DNA of 64,000 nucleotides, taken from CBDIHP01 sp965279195. Lineage in GTDB: Bacteria; Planctomycetota; Planctomycetia; Isosphaerales; Isosphaeraceae. Shown one piece after another: positions 44,305 through 54,543 of this stretch. The notes beneath the pieces are model-generated. The model was not told the DNA's origin, made no database searches, and was given only the letters and a program-made list of their open reading frames with translations. A program made the translations under genes and the position numbers. Location of the stretch: positions 62,001-126,000 of the forward strand of contig CBDIHP010000041.1 in assembly GCA_965279195.1 (NCBI GenBank). Direction: 5' to 3'. Position 1 is the first letter of the stretch; every line of letters starts with the position of its first letter.

Positions 44305-45075
44305 TCAGGGCCGCACGCCTCGCACGATCGCCCGGCGTGCGTGGATGCGAATGGCTTCCCCCGTCGATCCTGGAGAAAATCCCCGCGCCGACCCGGACAG
44401 GATCCGTGCTCGGACGGCGTCCTTGGGCGAGATGGGCGTTCCCCGGTCGAACCACTCGTCGAAGTCCAGTTCGAACGCCTGCTCGACGAGTCGTAGATCC
44501 TCCAGGCCGACCGAAGCGAACAGGTCAACAATCGTCCCAGGCGTGAGACATTTGGTGTGCGTATGATCGCGGAGGATCTCGATCGTGTTGTGCCAGCCCG
44601 CTCGGTCGGGATCGAGATCGGTGGTGTGATCCAGGAGGACGAGGATTCCGCCCGGCCTGAGCAGCCCCGCCTGGCGCCGAACGAATCCAACCGGGTCGGT
44701 GACGTGGTGGAGGACGTACCGCGAGACGGCAGCGTCGAAGGAACCAGTGAGGCTCGGATCGTAGAGGCTCCGGCACTCGAACCGCGAGCGGTCACCGAAC
44801 CGTTCGCAGCGGGCCCGAGCCCGCCGGATCATCTCCTCGGAGAGGTCCACGCCTACGACCCGATGGCCCGCGTCGAGGAACGCGTTCGCGACGAGGCCGG
44901 GGCCGCAGCCGGCGTCAAGGATGAGCGAGTCGGGGGGGAGGTCGGCCGACGCGACGAGGAAGGCGAGCGCCTGGGGGTCGGACTGGACCGGCGCGCGTTC
45001 GAACCTGGCGGCCTGGCCGTCGAAGGCCGCCGAGAGATTCCGGTCGTGCTGACCGGCAGATTCGGTGCTGGACAT
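44305..45075 (-). CDS. Class I SAM-dependent methyltransferase
   Basis: 256 residues. Motif I is LILDAGCGPGLVANAFL, motif II VVGVDLSEEMIRRARARC, and the post-motif region FDAAVSRYVLHHVTDPVGFVRRQAGLLRPGG, as in UbiE/Methyltransf_11 enzymes. The target is unknown. It is inserted between the DUF1501 gene (13-bp gap upstream) and the DUF1549/1553 gene (119-bp gap downstream), two genes that are normally direct neighbours, so it is probably co-expressed with them. A possible link to modification of a surface component is inference. Confidence 0.92.
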   Translation of the reverse strand: MSSTESAGQHDRNLSAAFDGQAARFERAPVQSDPQALAFLVASADLPPDSLILDAGCGPGLVANAFLDAGHRVVGVDLSEEMIRRARARCERFGDRSRFECRSLYDPSLTGSFDAAVSRYVLHHVTDPVGFVRRQAGLLRPGGILVLLDHTTDLDPDRAGWHNTIEILRDHTHTKCLTPGTIVDLFASVGLEDLRLVEQAFELDFDEWFDRGTPISPKDAVRARILSGSARGFSPGSTGEAIRIHARRAIVRGVRP

Positions 45076-45088
45076 GCTCTTCCCGGGT

Positions 45089-46465
45089 TCAGGTGAACAG
45101 TTCGTGGACCGGCTCGATGCCGCGATCCACCAGGGGGATCGGACGGCTCTGAGGCCCGGGAAGTTCGGCGTCCAGCGTCAGACAGAGTCCCTTGTAGACC
45201 GTCGCGGCGATCTCGCCGGGGTTCACGGGCCGGTCGTGCGGCGCGTAACCGATCTCGTCCGACGCCCCGACGACCTGCCCGCCCTTGATCGGACCGCCGG
45301 AGAACAGCACGGTCCAGCAACCGGGGTGGTGGTCGCGACCGCCCGCCGGATTGATCTTCGGCGTCCGGCCGAACTCGCCGAAGGCGAGGACCATCGTGTT
45401 CGACAGCAGCCCGGTCCGGGAGAGGTCTTCGAGTAGCGCGGTGTAGGCGTTGTCGAAGTTCGGGCCGACCTCGTTCTTGTAGCACTCGATCGGGCTGAAC
45501 GGGGCCGAGCCGTGGATGTCCCAGGTGATCTCGTTGAAGACGGTCTCGAACATATTCACGGTCACGAATCGCACTCCCCGCTGGATGAGACGCCGGGCAA
45601 GGAGGCAGCTCTGGCCGAACCGGGTGCGGCCGTATCGGTCGCGGACGGCGTCCTTCTCCTGGGTCAGTTCGAACGCCTCGCGGGCCTCCTTGCTCGACAT
45701 GAGCTTGTAGGCCTGCTGGAAGTTGGCGTCCATGAGCTTGGCGTCGGCCGACGTCTCGAACGCCGCGACGCCCCGGTCGATGGCCTCGCGGAACGACCTG
45801 CGCCGGGATTCGCGGGCGGACGTGATGTAATCCGGAGGGAGCAGGTCGGGTACCTTGAATCCCGGGGCGTTCGGATCGGCGTTCAGCACGAACGGGTCGA
45901 ACGTCTTGCCGAGGAAGCCCGCGCTCTGGCCGTGGGGGAGGTTACCACCGGTCGGGCCGATGGGCTTCGGGAGGAGGACATAGGGCGGGGCGTCGCCCTT
46001 GGGACCCTTGAGCTTGGCGAGGGTCGAGCCGTAGTTGGGCGATTCGAGGCCGCCGGCGAAGAGGCGGCCGGTTTGCATCATCTGGTGGCCGGTGTCGTGG
46101 ACGGCGGCGGCGTTGTGGTAGACGCCCCGGACGAGGGCGACCTTGTCCATCACCTTCGCCATCCGGGGGAAGATCTCGCTGATCCGGACGCCGGGTACGT
46201 TGGTCTCGATCGACTTGAAGGGCCCCCGGATCTCGTCCGGAGCGTCGGGCTTCATATCCCAGGTGTCGAGCTGGCTCGGCCCGCCGACAAGGAACAAGAG
46301 GATGCAGTTCATCCCGGCGTCCCGGGCGCCGTCGGCCAGGGCGTTGACCTCGGCCATCGAGGAGAGCCCCAGGCCGAACAGCCCGATCGAGCCCGCGTGC
46401 AGGAAGTCGCGGCGGGTGAGGCCGTCGCAGAAGTGCGCGGGCCGCTTCGCGTCGAGTCGGATCAT
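45089..46465 (-). CDS. DUF1501 family protein, Tat-exported
   Basis: 458 residues from the ATG at 46465. It begins with the Tat motif TRRDFLHAGSIGLFGL (Arg18-Arg19), followed by the DUF1501 body: CILLFLVGGPSQLDTWDMKPDAP, VALVRGVYHNAAAVHDTGHQMMQTGR, and GEFGRTPKINPAGGRDHHPGCWTVLFSGGPIKGG, which places it in the alkaline-phosphatase/sulfatase-like superfamily. Some key metal-ligand residues of sulfatases are conserved (the Asp/His of GRDHHP), but no activity has been proven for the family. It leads a minus-strand gene group with the methyltransferase, DUF1549/1553 and PSCyt1 genes and is divergent from the metal-efflux locus. Confidence 0.94.
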   Translation of the reverse strand: MIRLDAKRPAHFCDGLTRRDFLHAGSIGLFGLGLSSMAEVNALADGARDAGMNCILLFLVGGPSQLDTWDMKPDAPDEIRGPFKSIETNVPGVRISEIFPRMAKVMDKVALVRGVYHNAAAVHDTGHQMMQTGRLFAGGLESPNYGSTLAKLKGPKGDAPPYVLLPKPIGPTGGNLPHGQSAGFLGKTFDPFVLNADPNAPGFKVPDLLPPDYITSARESRRRSFREAIDRGVAAFETSADAKLMDANFQQAYKLMSSKEAREAFELTQEKDAVRDRYGRTRFGQSCLLARRLIQRGVRFVTVNMFETVFNEITWDIHGSAPFSPIECYKNEVGPNFDNAYTALLEDLSRTGLLSNTMVLAFGEFGRTPKINPAGGRDHHPGCWTVLFSGGPIKGGQVVGASDEIGYAPHDRPVNPGEIAATVYKGLCLTLDAELPGPQSRPIPLVDRGIEPVHELFT

Positions 46466-46679
46466 GGGGAACCCCGTCGACCTGGATCTGGGATGGCCGT
46501 GGTCGCGTCGCAACCCCGGTCCAAACATGGTAATGGGGGCGGAGGGCGGGGTCAAATGCGGTCGCCGACCCTCATGCGGATCATTTCGGGACATTCCGTC
46601 GAGGACGATATTTCCGCCGGGCAGAAAGTGGCGTATGCTTGAAAACGGTGGTCATCTGGCCAAACTGCCACAAGATGGG

Positions 46680-47066
46680 ATGGGCGGAGTGAGAGAACGA
46701 GGTCGAATCCGAACCTGGCTGGGTTTGCTCCTCGCGGCGCTGCTCGTGCTGCCCGCGAATGTGCTCTCCTCTCGGCCAATGTTTTCGGGTATCGATACCG
46801 CCCCTTCGAGCACGTCCCACCGTCATCCGGGCCACCAGTGCAAGCCGAGTCTGGCGATTTCCGCCTCGGATGACCAGCTCGCGGCCGTCGAGGAGAATGA
46901 CGAGTCCGACGAGGAACTCGAACTCGACTGCCCCCTCGCCCTGCACGCTCTCCTCTGGGATGCCCTGCCCGAGACGGTGCTGGGAACTGGCCTCCATGAA
47001 GGCCCGCCCGAGGACCCTTCCGGCGGACGTTCGCACCTCCAACGCTCATCGCGTTTGCGGATCTGA
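46680..47066 (+). CDS. Small secreted protein at the head of the metal-efflux locus
   Basis: 128 residues from the ATG at 46680. A charged N-terminus and a hydrophobic stretch (GLLLAALLVLPANVLS) make a Sec signal peptide likely. The mature part has the possible metal ligands SHRHPGHQC and an acidic run EENDESDEELELDC. Position and properties recall small periplasmic proteins such as CzcI that precede heavy-metal RND pumps, but sequence similarity is too weak to claim this. It lies 236 bp before the pump gene on the same strand and is divergent from the DUF1501 gene. Function unknown. Confidence 0.6.
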   Translation: MGGVRERGRIRTWLGLLLAALLVLPANVLSSRPMFSGIDTAPSSTSHRHPGHQCKPSLAISASDDQLAAVEENDESDEELELDCPLALHALLWDALPETVLGTGLHEGPPEDPSGGRSHLQRSSRLRI

Positions 47067-47302
47067 GCCGGCCGAACCCGTGCGCCTGCGCCGGGCTGGC
47101 CTGCCGGATCCGTCTGCCTCTGACCGATCCAGGGCGGTCTGTACCCGTCGGGTCCAGCCTGGCGCTCCCACGCCGAAATCCGGCCGTTGCATGCCCCCTT
47201 CGACGCCCCGCGCGGCAGGTCCACTGCCGGCGGCGGGTTTCCGGGTCCTGCTCCGCCTCGTGAGAACGTCCCTCTGTTCCCGTGAGCAAGGTGCCCCGCC
47301 CC

Positions 47303-50300
47303 ATGGTCTACGCGATCATCGTCTGGAGTCTGAAAAATCGATTCCTCGTGGTCCTGGGGGTCCTCGCATTGATCGCCGGCGGCCTGCACGCCGCGCAGAA
47401 TCTCAACGTCGAGGCCTACCCCGACCCCACCCCGCCCCTGATCGAGGTCATCACCCAGAACCCCGGCGCGTCGCCTGAGGAGATGGAGCGTCTGGTCGGC
47501 ATCCCGATCGAGACGACCCTCAACGGCATGCCCGGCCTGGAGGACCTCCGTTCCACCTCCATCGCCGGCCTGAATGACATCAAGTGCCAGTTCGCCTACG
47601 GCACGGATTACTGGGGGGCCCGACAGGAGGTCATCAACCGCATCGCCACCGCCGAACTCCCGCTCGGCGTCGCCCCCCGGCTCTCGCCGTGGAGCCCCAC
47701 CGGCGAGATCATCCGCTACGTGCTCGAAGGACCGGGCTACACGACCAAGCAGCTGAAGGCGGTGCAGGACTGGGTCCTGAACCGGATCCTCAAGCGCGTC
47801 CCGGGCGTGATCGACGTCACCGGCTACGGCGGCGAGGTCAAGCAGTATCAAGTGCTTATCGATTCACGGAAGCTGAAGCAGTACAACGTCACGCTTCAGC
47901 AGGTCGAGGACGCGATCAACCGCTCCAATGCCAACGTCGGCGGCGACATCCTCACCCTCGGCTCTCAGGCCCACAACGTCCGGGCCGTCGGGATCCTGGG
48001 CGGCGGCGTCGACCCGCTCGACCCCGCCAACATCGAGCACGCGGCCGAGATCGAGAATGAGAAGCTGGAGGACATCAAGGATGTCGTCGTGGCGACCAAC
48101 GTCGGCGTGCCGATCTACGTGAGGCAGCTCGCGAGCGTGGTGATCGAGCATCGCCCGAGGCTCGGCAAGGTCGGCCGGCTTCTCAAGGAGAAGGACGGGA
48201 AGAAGATCCACGAGGATGAGGAGGATGTCATCGAGGGCATCGTCCTGATGCGGAAGTTCGAGAAATCGCTGGTCGTCGCCAACGCCGTCGAGGACAAGAT
48301 CAAGGAGATCCAGACCTCGGGGCTGCTGCCCAAGAACATGACAATCCGCGTGTTCAACCAGCGGACCGACCTGGTCCACGTCACGACCCACAACGTGATG
48401 CACAACCTCGTCGTCGGCATGGTGCTGGTCGCGGGCGTGCTCTTCATCTTCCTGGGCGATTTCACCAGCGCCGTGATCGTCGCCATCGTCATTCCGCTGG
48501 CCCCTGTTGTTCTCGATCGCCGTGCTCTATGTCCAGGGGAAGTCGGCAAACCTGCTGTCGATCGGCGCGGTGGACTTCGGGATCATCGTCGATAGCTCGG
48601 TGATCATCGTCGAGAACATCTACCGGCACGTCACCGATCACAACACGGACCGATCGCGACCCGGCTCACCGACCGGATCGCGGAGGCATCGCACGAGATC
48701 GAACGGCCCTTGTTCTTCTCGACGACGATCATCGTGTGCGCCTTCCTGCCCGCTGTTCGCGATGACGGGGCCCGAAGGGGCCCTCTTCGGCCCGATGGCG
48801 AACACGTACGCGTTCGCGATCTTCGGCGCGCTCCTGATCGCCGTGACCCTCGCCCCCGTGCTCTGCTCCTTCTTCTTCAGCAACAAGATGGAGGAGAAGG
48901 AGACGATCGTCGACCGGCTCATGAAGTTCGTCTACATGGGCATCTTGCGATGGGTGCTGCGACACAAGTTCATCTCGGTCGCCTTCATGGGTTCGCTGCT
49001 CACCTACACTGTCCTGTTGATCCCCACGCTCGGCGGCGAGTTCATGCCGCAGCTGGAAGAAGGCAACCTCTGGATCCGTGCACTGTTGCCGAGGACCGTC
49101 TCGCTGGAGGCCGCCGCGCGGGTCGCCCCCAGGCTCCGCGAGGTGATCGCGTCGGTGCCCGAGATCAAGAACGTCATGTCGCACGTCGGCCGGCCGGACG
49201 ACGGCACCGACGTGACGAGCTTCTTCAACCTGGAGTTCAACGCCCCCCTCAAGCCGATGGAGGAGTGGCGACCGGGGATGACCCGCGAGAAGATCCAGGA
49301 CGAACTCGCCGAGAAGTTCAAGCAGTTCCCCGGCGTGAACTTCAACTTCTCCCAGCTCATCCGCGACAACGTCGAGGAGGCGCTTTCGGGCGTGAAGGGG
49401 GCCAACTCGATCAAGCTCTTCGGGACCGACCTCGGCACGCTCGAAGAGGCCGGCCAGCGGGTCGTGAACGTGCTGCGTTCGGTGCCCGGCATCGAGAACG
49501 TGGGCCTGTTCCACATCATCGGCCAGCCGAACCTGGAGATCAAGATCGACCGCCGCGCGTGCGCACGCTACGGGGTGAGCGTGGCCGACGTCGAGGCGGC
49601 CGTGCAGGTCGCGATCGGCGGCAAGGCGTTCTCGCAGATGGTCGAGGGGGAGAAGCTCTACGACATCGTCCTGCGCTTCCCTGTCGAGCTCCGCAACGAC
49701 CCGACCGTGATCGGCCGCATCCCCATCGACACCCCGGCGGGCCCCGACGGCCGCCCGGCCTCGCGCATCCCGCTGGAGCAGCTCGCGAAGATCGAACCCC
49801 ACAAGTCGGGGGCATCTTATATCTATCGCGAGAACAACCGGCGATACATCCCCATCAAGTTCAGCGTCAAGAACCGCGACCTGGCATCGGCCATCGCCGA
49901 GGCGCAGAAGAAGGTGGCCGATCCGAAGGACGGCGCGAAGTTGCCGCAGGGCTACGACATGGAGTGGTCGGGCGAGTTCGCCCAGATGGAAGCCGCCAAT
50001 GCCCGGCTGATGTGGATCGTGCCGCTGTCCGGTCGGCCTGATCCTGATGCTGCTCTACACGGCGTTCAACTCGCTCAAGGATGCGCTCCTGGTCATGGCG
50101 AACGTCGTCACGGCCACGATGGGCGGCGTCTGGGCGCTCAAGCTGACGGGCACCAATTTCAGTATCTCGGCGGCGGTCGGGATTCATCTCGATCTTCGGC
50201 GTCGCGGTGCAGAACGGCGTGCTCCTGATCTCCTACTTCAAGCAGATGAGGCAGGAGGGCTCGACGGTCGAGGAGGCCGTGATGAAGGGGGCGGAGCTCC

Positions 50301-50551
50301 GGCTCCGGCCGGTCGTCATGACCTCCCTCACCGCGATTCTCGGCCTGCTCCCGGCGGCCATGGCCAACTCGATCGGATCGCAGGCCCAGAAGCCGCTGGC
50401 GATCGTCGTGGTCGGCGGCATGCTGGTCGCGTTGTTCCTGACCCAGTTCCTGATGCCGATCCTCTACAGTTTCTTCCCGGGCCAGGTCGAACCCCTGGCC
50501 GGTCGCGCGGATCACCACTCGCACAACCAACTCGCCGGGCACCACGCCTGA
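47303..50551 (+). pseudogene. Heavy-metal RND efflux pump (CusA/CzcA type) with five single-base frameshifts
   Basis: Homology begins at the ATG at 47303 (MVYAIIVWSLKNRFLVVLGVL) and ends at 50551, the full length for a pump of about 1080 residues. Signatures include YPDPTPPLIEVITQNPGASPEEMERLVGIPIE and GAVDFGIIVDSSVIIVENIYRH, the charged helix-4 motif of HME-RND pumps, and PTLGGEFMPQLEEGNLWIRA. The reading frame changes near 48501-48504 (extra C), 48660-48662 (missing C), 48749-48751 (extra C), 50031-50032 (extra G) and 50179-50183 (extra base). Between the breaks the protein is well conserved and no nonsense codons are seen. Either the gene was inactivated very recently or the sequence contains homopolymer errors. 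With the adaptor gene that follows it would export divalent or monovalent heavy-metal ions. Confidence 0.88.
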
Positions 50552-50572
50552 GCCGATACGAGGAGAACTCCC

Positions 50573-52003
50573 ATGACTCAGGTCGTCGAGACGCCGGTCG
50601 TTCCCCCGCCGGCTCCGCAAGATCGCAACGGGCACCACGCGGCGAGCCAGGCCGAACCGGGCAGGTCCCGGGGCGGGCGGATCTGGAAGCTGTTCGCCTT
50701 CGTCCTGATCCTGTTCGGCGGGGCCCTCGCCGCGAAGTACCTCGGCTACACCCCGGCAGACGGAGTTGAGATCGCGAAGAAGCTCGTCGGAGAGGTCGTG
50801 GGCGAGACCAAGCACGTCGAGCCCGACGTCCAGCCGAGCGGCCCGGCCCGACCCTGGGACGGGACCCTCCACGTCACCGAAGGGCAGCAGACCACCGTCG
50901 GTTTCCGGATCGTCGATGTGAAGGAGCAGAAAGACGCCCTGCAACTCGAACTCAACGCCACCACCGACTACGACCAGAACAGCCTGTCGAAGATCCGTCC
51001 CCGCTTCGACACTGTCGTGCAGCGCGTCTTCGCATCGACCGGCCAGGCGGTCAAGAAGGGCGATCCCCTGATCGAGCTCTATTCCACGGAGCTGGCGGCC
51101 GCCAAGAATGAGTGTCGGACCAAGTTCGTGCAGTGGGACCACGACCGCAAGCTGATGGAGGCCCGCCGCCCCCTCGCCGCCGAGGGCCGCATCACCCAGA
51201 TCCTCTGGGTCGACACCAAGAACGACGAGAAGAAGAGCCGGCTGGAATACCTCCAGGCGCGTGACAAGCTCGTGGTCTTCAAGATGTCCAGCGAGGAGAT
51301 CGACAAGTTGCTCGCCGGCCTCGGCGACGAGCATTCGGCGATCGACAGCAACAGCAATGACGACGTGAATGACATCTCGAGGATGATCCTCAAGTCCCCG
51401 ATCGACGGGATCGTCGTCGAGCGAGACGCCGTGCCGGGCACCTTCTACGACGGCGCCTACGTCCTCATGGTCGTGTCGCCCATGGACCACCTCTGGGTCT
51501 GGGGCAACGTCTTCGAGAACGATCAGGGCCAGGTCCGGCTCGGCCAGAAATGCCGGATCATGTTCCCGTTCCTGAAGGAGGAAGTCGAGGGCAGCGTCGA
51601 GTCGATCGCCAACCGGGTCGACCCGGTGACCCACACCCTGCGGATACGGATGTCCGTCCCGAACCCCGGCAAGAACCTCAAGTCCGACATGCTCGTCCGA
51701 GCCGTCCTCCAGGTCCCCCACGAGTCGGGCCAGACCAGCATCCCCAGGAATGCCCTGGTGACCATCAACGGGGAGTATTTTGCTTATATTCAGAAGCCCC
51801 ACGACAAGGAGAGCTTCGAACGCCGCCCGGTCGTCGTCGACCAGGAGAATGCCGACACCGTGGTCCTCCACCCGTACAAGAAGGAAAGCGACCGAGCAGT
51901 CGGCCTCAAGGTCGGCGAGAAGGTGGTGACCAACGGCAGCCTCCTGCTCTCGCAGCTCTACGAGGATGAGAGCACCGTCGCGAGCGGATTGCCCTTCAAA
52001 TAA
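50573..52003 (+). CDS. RND efflux periplasmic adaptor (CusB/CzcB type)
   Basis: 476 residues from an ATG preceded by AGGAGAA, 21 bp after the pump stop. A hydrophobic anchor (about 37-55) is followed by the membrane-fusion-protein body: a barrel-sandwich first half (IRPRFDTVVQRVFASTGQAVKKGDPLIELYSTELAAAKNE), a helical hairpin, the second half (LKSPIDGIVVERDAVPGTFYDGAYVLMVVSPMDHLWVWGNVFE), and a beta-barrel (EVEGSVESIANRVDPVTHTLRIRMSVPNPGKNLKSDMLV). It links the inner-membrane pump to an outer-membrane channel; no outer-membrane factor gene is in this window. The gene is intact while its pump is frameshifted. No Met- or His-rich metal-binding N-terminus is seen. Confidence 0.93.
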   Translation: MTQVVETPVVPPPAPQDRNGHHAASQAEPGRSRGGRIWKLFAFVLILFGGALAAKYLGYTPADGVEIAKKLVGEVVGETKHVEPDVQPSGPARPWDGTLHVTEGQQTTVGFRIVDVKEQKDALQLELNATTDYDQNSLSKIRPRFDTVVQRVFASTGQAVKKGDPLIELYSTELAAAKNECRTKFVQWDHDRKLMEARRPLAAEGRITQILWVDTKNDEKKSRLEYLQARDKLVVFKMSSEEIDKLLAGLGDEHSAIDSNSNDDVNDISRMILKSPIDGIVVERDAVPGTFYDGAYVLMVVSPMDHLWVWGNVFENDQGQVRLGQKCRIMFPFLKEEVEGSVESIANRVDPVTHTLRIRMSVPNPGKNLKSDMLVRAVLQVPHESGQTSIPRNALVTINGEYFAYIQKPHDKESFERRPVVVDQENADTVVLHPYKKESDRAVGLKVGEKVVTNGSLLLSQLYEDESTVASGLPFK

Positions 52004-52172
52004 AGGCGGAAACCGCACGGTTCCGGGGGTCGGATCGAAGTTCCCTGAATAGGGGTTTGACCCGACCCCCGCGCGAGGTGTAGGATCGCCGTTGAGGGAC
52101 TGAGAAGCCCAAATCTCAGGACTCCGCAGCCCCTGGACACCATCTCCTGTCTAGCGAAAAGGGGGTCTGGCC

Positions 52173-52496
52173 ATGCCACTGTTCGAGGTGGAAACGACGT
52201 CACATATCATGGTCGCCTGCGTGGACGATGAGGCCTCGGCGCGCACGTTCGCCGAGGCCAACTACCCGTCCGAGCAGGTGCTCCGCGTCAGCCACCGTCC
52301 TCGCGATGCCTGGGTGATCTCCAAGAATCTCCTGGGACTGTCCAACTCGTTCGACCCGTGCGCCAAGGCGAGGGACTGCCTCGCGAACGCCGCGGGCGAC
52401 AAGCTCCATGCCGTCCGGCTCTACATGCAGCAGACCGGCACCGACCTAGAAGGGGCCCGCAAGGTCATCGAGTCGAACATGGCCCTCGGCTGGTGA
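52173..52496 (+). CDS. Small conserved-looking protein of unknown function
   Basis: 107 residues from the ATG at 52173, which follows a strong GGGGG ribosome-binding site. It starts MPLFEVETTSHIMVACVDDEASARTFAEANYP, which resembles a small alpha/beta fold, and continues with two Cys (DPCAKARDC). No signal peptide, membrane helix or catalytic motif. I do not recognise the family. It stands alone after the efflux locus, and a GC-rich stretch of about 170 bp upstream must contain its promoter. Confidence 0.7.
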   Translation: MPLFEVETTSHIMVACVDDEASARTFAEANYPSEQVLRVSHRPRDAWVISKNLLGLSNSFDPCAKARDCLANAAGDKLHAVRLYMQQTGTDLEGARKVIESNMALGW

Positions 52497-52594
52497 GCCG
52501 AGGGGGCGGTGTGTTTCCATCCGGATGAACCCTCCTCTCAAGCACGGGCGGCCCGCCGCCCGTGCTTCGTTCGTTTCACAAGCGTGCTCGCACT

Positions 52595-52987
52595 ATGGAA
52601 CCGACCTACACATCCCGCCGGACATATCAGCGGCACGGCCGGGAAGGCTTCGCCGAGATCACCGTCCGGGCCGACGAAGCAGTGCCGCCAAGCATCGTGA
52701 CGCTCTCAGACCTGGCGATGGACCAACTCCGTGCCCTCTTCGGCAGCGACGTCGAGCATTATCGCCACTGCGTTCACGCGGCCGTTTCGGTCCAGATTGA
52801 TATCATCAACGTCGCGGGAGAAATGCCGCACGCCGGGGCAACCGCGTTTCGTGCGGAAGTGACGAACATCTCCGCGTCCATGGGCATGGATTCCGAACTT
52901 GCTGGTTTCCTACTGTCCGTGGCGAGCATGGACGCAATCGCTGAATACCTCCAAGATTGGGAAAATGAGAGGGAACAAGGACGTTAA
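52595..52987 (+). CDS. Hypothetical cytoplasmic protein
   Basis: 130 residues from the ATG at 52595 (MEPTYTSRRTYQRHGREGF); a start 33 bp upstream is possible but only adds an Arg-rich leader. The protein is acidic, without membrane segments, and ends in a helix (DAIAEYLQDWENEREQGR). Codon usage is slightly more AT-rich than in the neighbouring glgC. No family recognised. The following 236 bp up to glgC hold no gene that can be supported. Confidence 0.6.
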   Translation: MEPTYTSRRTYQRHGREGFAEITVRADEAVPPSIVTLSDLAMDQLRALFGSDVEHYRHCVHAAVSVQIDIINVAGEMPHAGATAFRAEVTNISASMGMDSELAGFLLSVASMDAIAEYLQDWENEREQGR

Positions 52988-53223
52988 AGTCAGGCGGTTT
53001 TCAGCGAAATGCGAGATTTGGCATGAAAGTCGGAGGGAAGCCGGGGCTGATTGCGGTTCCCTCGGATTGTCAAGCTGGATCGATCCTGTCGGATACTCCG
53101 GCTCGTTTCGCAAGCCCATCCGGCCGATCATAATGGGCAAGGTCCGCCCGCGCCATGCGGGCGAGTGCGAGGCACGTTCCGGTCCGGCCGAACAATTCGA
53201 GTCATGAGAGGGGTTGGCGTCAC

Positions 53224-54519
53224 ATGATGCCCAAGGTCATCTGCTTGATCCTCGGTGGTGGTCGGGGAACGCGTCTCTATCCGCTCACGAAATCCCGCAG
53301 CAAGCCCGCCGTGCCCATCGCCGGCAAGTACCGGCTGATCGACATCCCCATCGCCAACTGCATCCACTCGGGCCTGAACCGGATCTTCGTCCTGACCCAG
53401 TTCAACTCGGTCAGCCTCCACCGGCACATCGCCAACACCTACAAGTTCGACCCGTTCGACGGCGGTTTCGTCGAGATCCTGGCCGCGCAGCAGACCATGC
53501 AGCACGAGACATGGTATCAGGGCACGGCCGACGCCGTACGTCGCAATATCCCGTACTTCACGGACAGCCCGTACGACCTCGTCCTGATCCTCTCCGGCGA
53601 CCAGCTCTACCGGATGGATTTCGAGGCGATGATCCAGTCGCACCTCGCCAACAAGGCCGAGGCCACGATCGCGACGATCCCGGTCGCCGAGACCGAGGCC
53701 CGGGCCTGCGGGATCATGCGGATCGACAACACGGGTCGGGTCATCGACTTCGAAGAGAAGCCCAAGACCCCCGAAGCCCTTGCCCGAGTCCGCACCGATT
53801 CCGAGTGGATGACCGGGTTCGGCATCGAGGCCCCCGGCCGCCCGTATCTGGCCAGCATGGGGATCTACCTGTTCAACCGCTCGATGCTCGTCCAGATGCT
53901 CGCCTCGGGCAACGCGACCGACTTCGGCCGGGAACTCTTCCCGCAGGCCATCGCGAACCATCGCGTCCAGGCCCACCTCTTCGACGGCTACTGGGAAGAC
54001 ATCGGCACCGTCGGGGCCTTCCACAAGGCGAATATTGACCTCACCCAGCCGAACCCGCCGTTCCACTTCATCGAGGGCGACCACCCCGTCTTCACCCGCC
54101 CGCGATATCTGCCGTGCTCCCACATCGGCGGCGCGACGATCAACAACAGCCTGATCTCCGACGGCTGCTCAATCGGCAGCGGCTCGTTGATCGAGAACTC
54201 GGTGATCGGCGTGCGGGCCCACATCGGCGATCACGTCACGATCCGCAACTGCTATATCATGGGTGCGGACGGATACGAGAACGCCAAGCACCTCGAAGCC
54301 AACGCCCGCGCCCACCGGCCAGGCGTCGGCATCGGCTCGGGCACGACCATCGAGAACGCCATCATCGACAAGAACGCCCGGATCGGCAAGAACGTCCGCA
54401 TCCTGAACGAGGCGGGCATCATCGACACCCCCGAAGACGGCCCGCCTCACTACGTCATCCGGGACAAGATCGTGGTCATCCCCAAGTTCACGATCATCCA
54501 GGACAATACCGTCATCTGA
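53224..54519 (+). CDS. glgC: Glucose-1-phosphate adenylyltransferase
   Basis: 431 residues from the first of two adjacent ATG codons. The nucleotide-binding signature ILGGGRGTRLYPLTKSRSKPAVPIAGKYRLIDIPIANC is complete. QGTADAVRRN, LILSGDQLYRMDF and YWEDIGTVGAFHKANIDL follow, and the C-terminal third is a left-handed beta-helix with hexapeptide repeats (INNSLISDGCSIGSGSLIENSVIGVRAHIG). It forms ADP-glucose from ATP and glucose-1-phosphate, the committed step of bacterial glycogen synthesis, and is normally an allosteric tetramer. The beta-helix has the plant/cyanobacterial-like end KFTIIQDNTVI. No other glg gene is adjacent. Confidence 0.97.
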   Translation: MMPKVICLILGGGRGTRLYPLTKSRSKPAVPIAGKYRLIDIPIANCIHSGLNRIFVLTQFNSVSLHRHIANTYKFDPFDGGFVEILAAQQTMQHETWYQGTADAVRRNIPYFTDSPYDLVLILSGDQLYRMDFEAMIQSHLANKAEATIATIPVAETEARACGIMRIDNTGRVIDFEEKPKTPEALARVRTDSEWMTGFGIEAPGRPYLASMGIYLFNRSMLVQMLASGNATDFGRELFPQAIANHRVQAHLFDGYWEDIGTVGAFHKANIDLTQPNPPFHFIEGDHPVFTRPRYLPCSHIGGATINNSLISDGCSIGSGSLIENSVIGVRAHIGDHVTIRNCYIMGADGYENAKHLEANARAHRPGVGIGSGTTIENAIIDKNARIGKNVRILNEAGIIDTPEDGPPHYVIRDKIVVIPKFTIIQDNTVI

Positions 54520-54543
54520 CGCAGCCCCGTCTTTCGGCCGCAG

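Noticed and set aside
47303..50551. Selenocysteine or programmed recoding as explanation for the interrupted efflux pump
   Set aside because: The breaks are one-base frame changes in both directions at G/C runs, not in-frame UGA codons, and no slippery heptamers are present.
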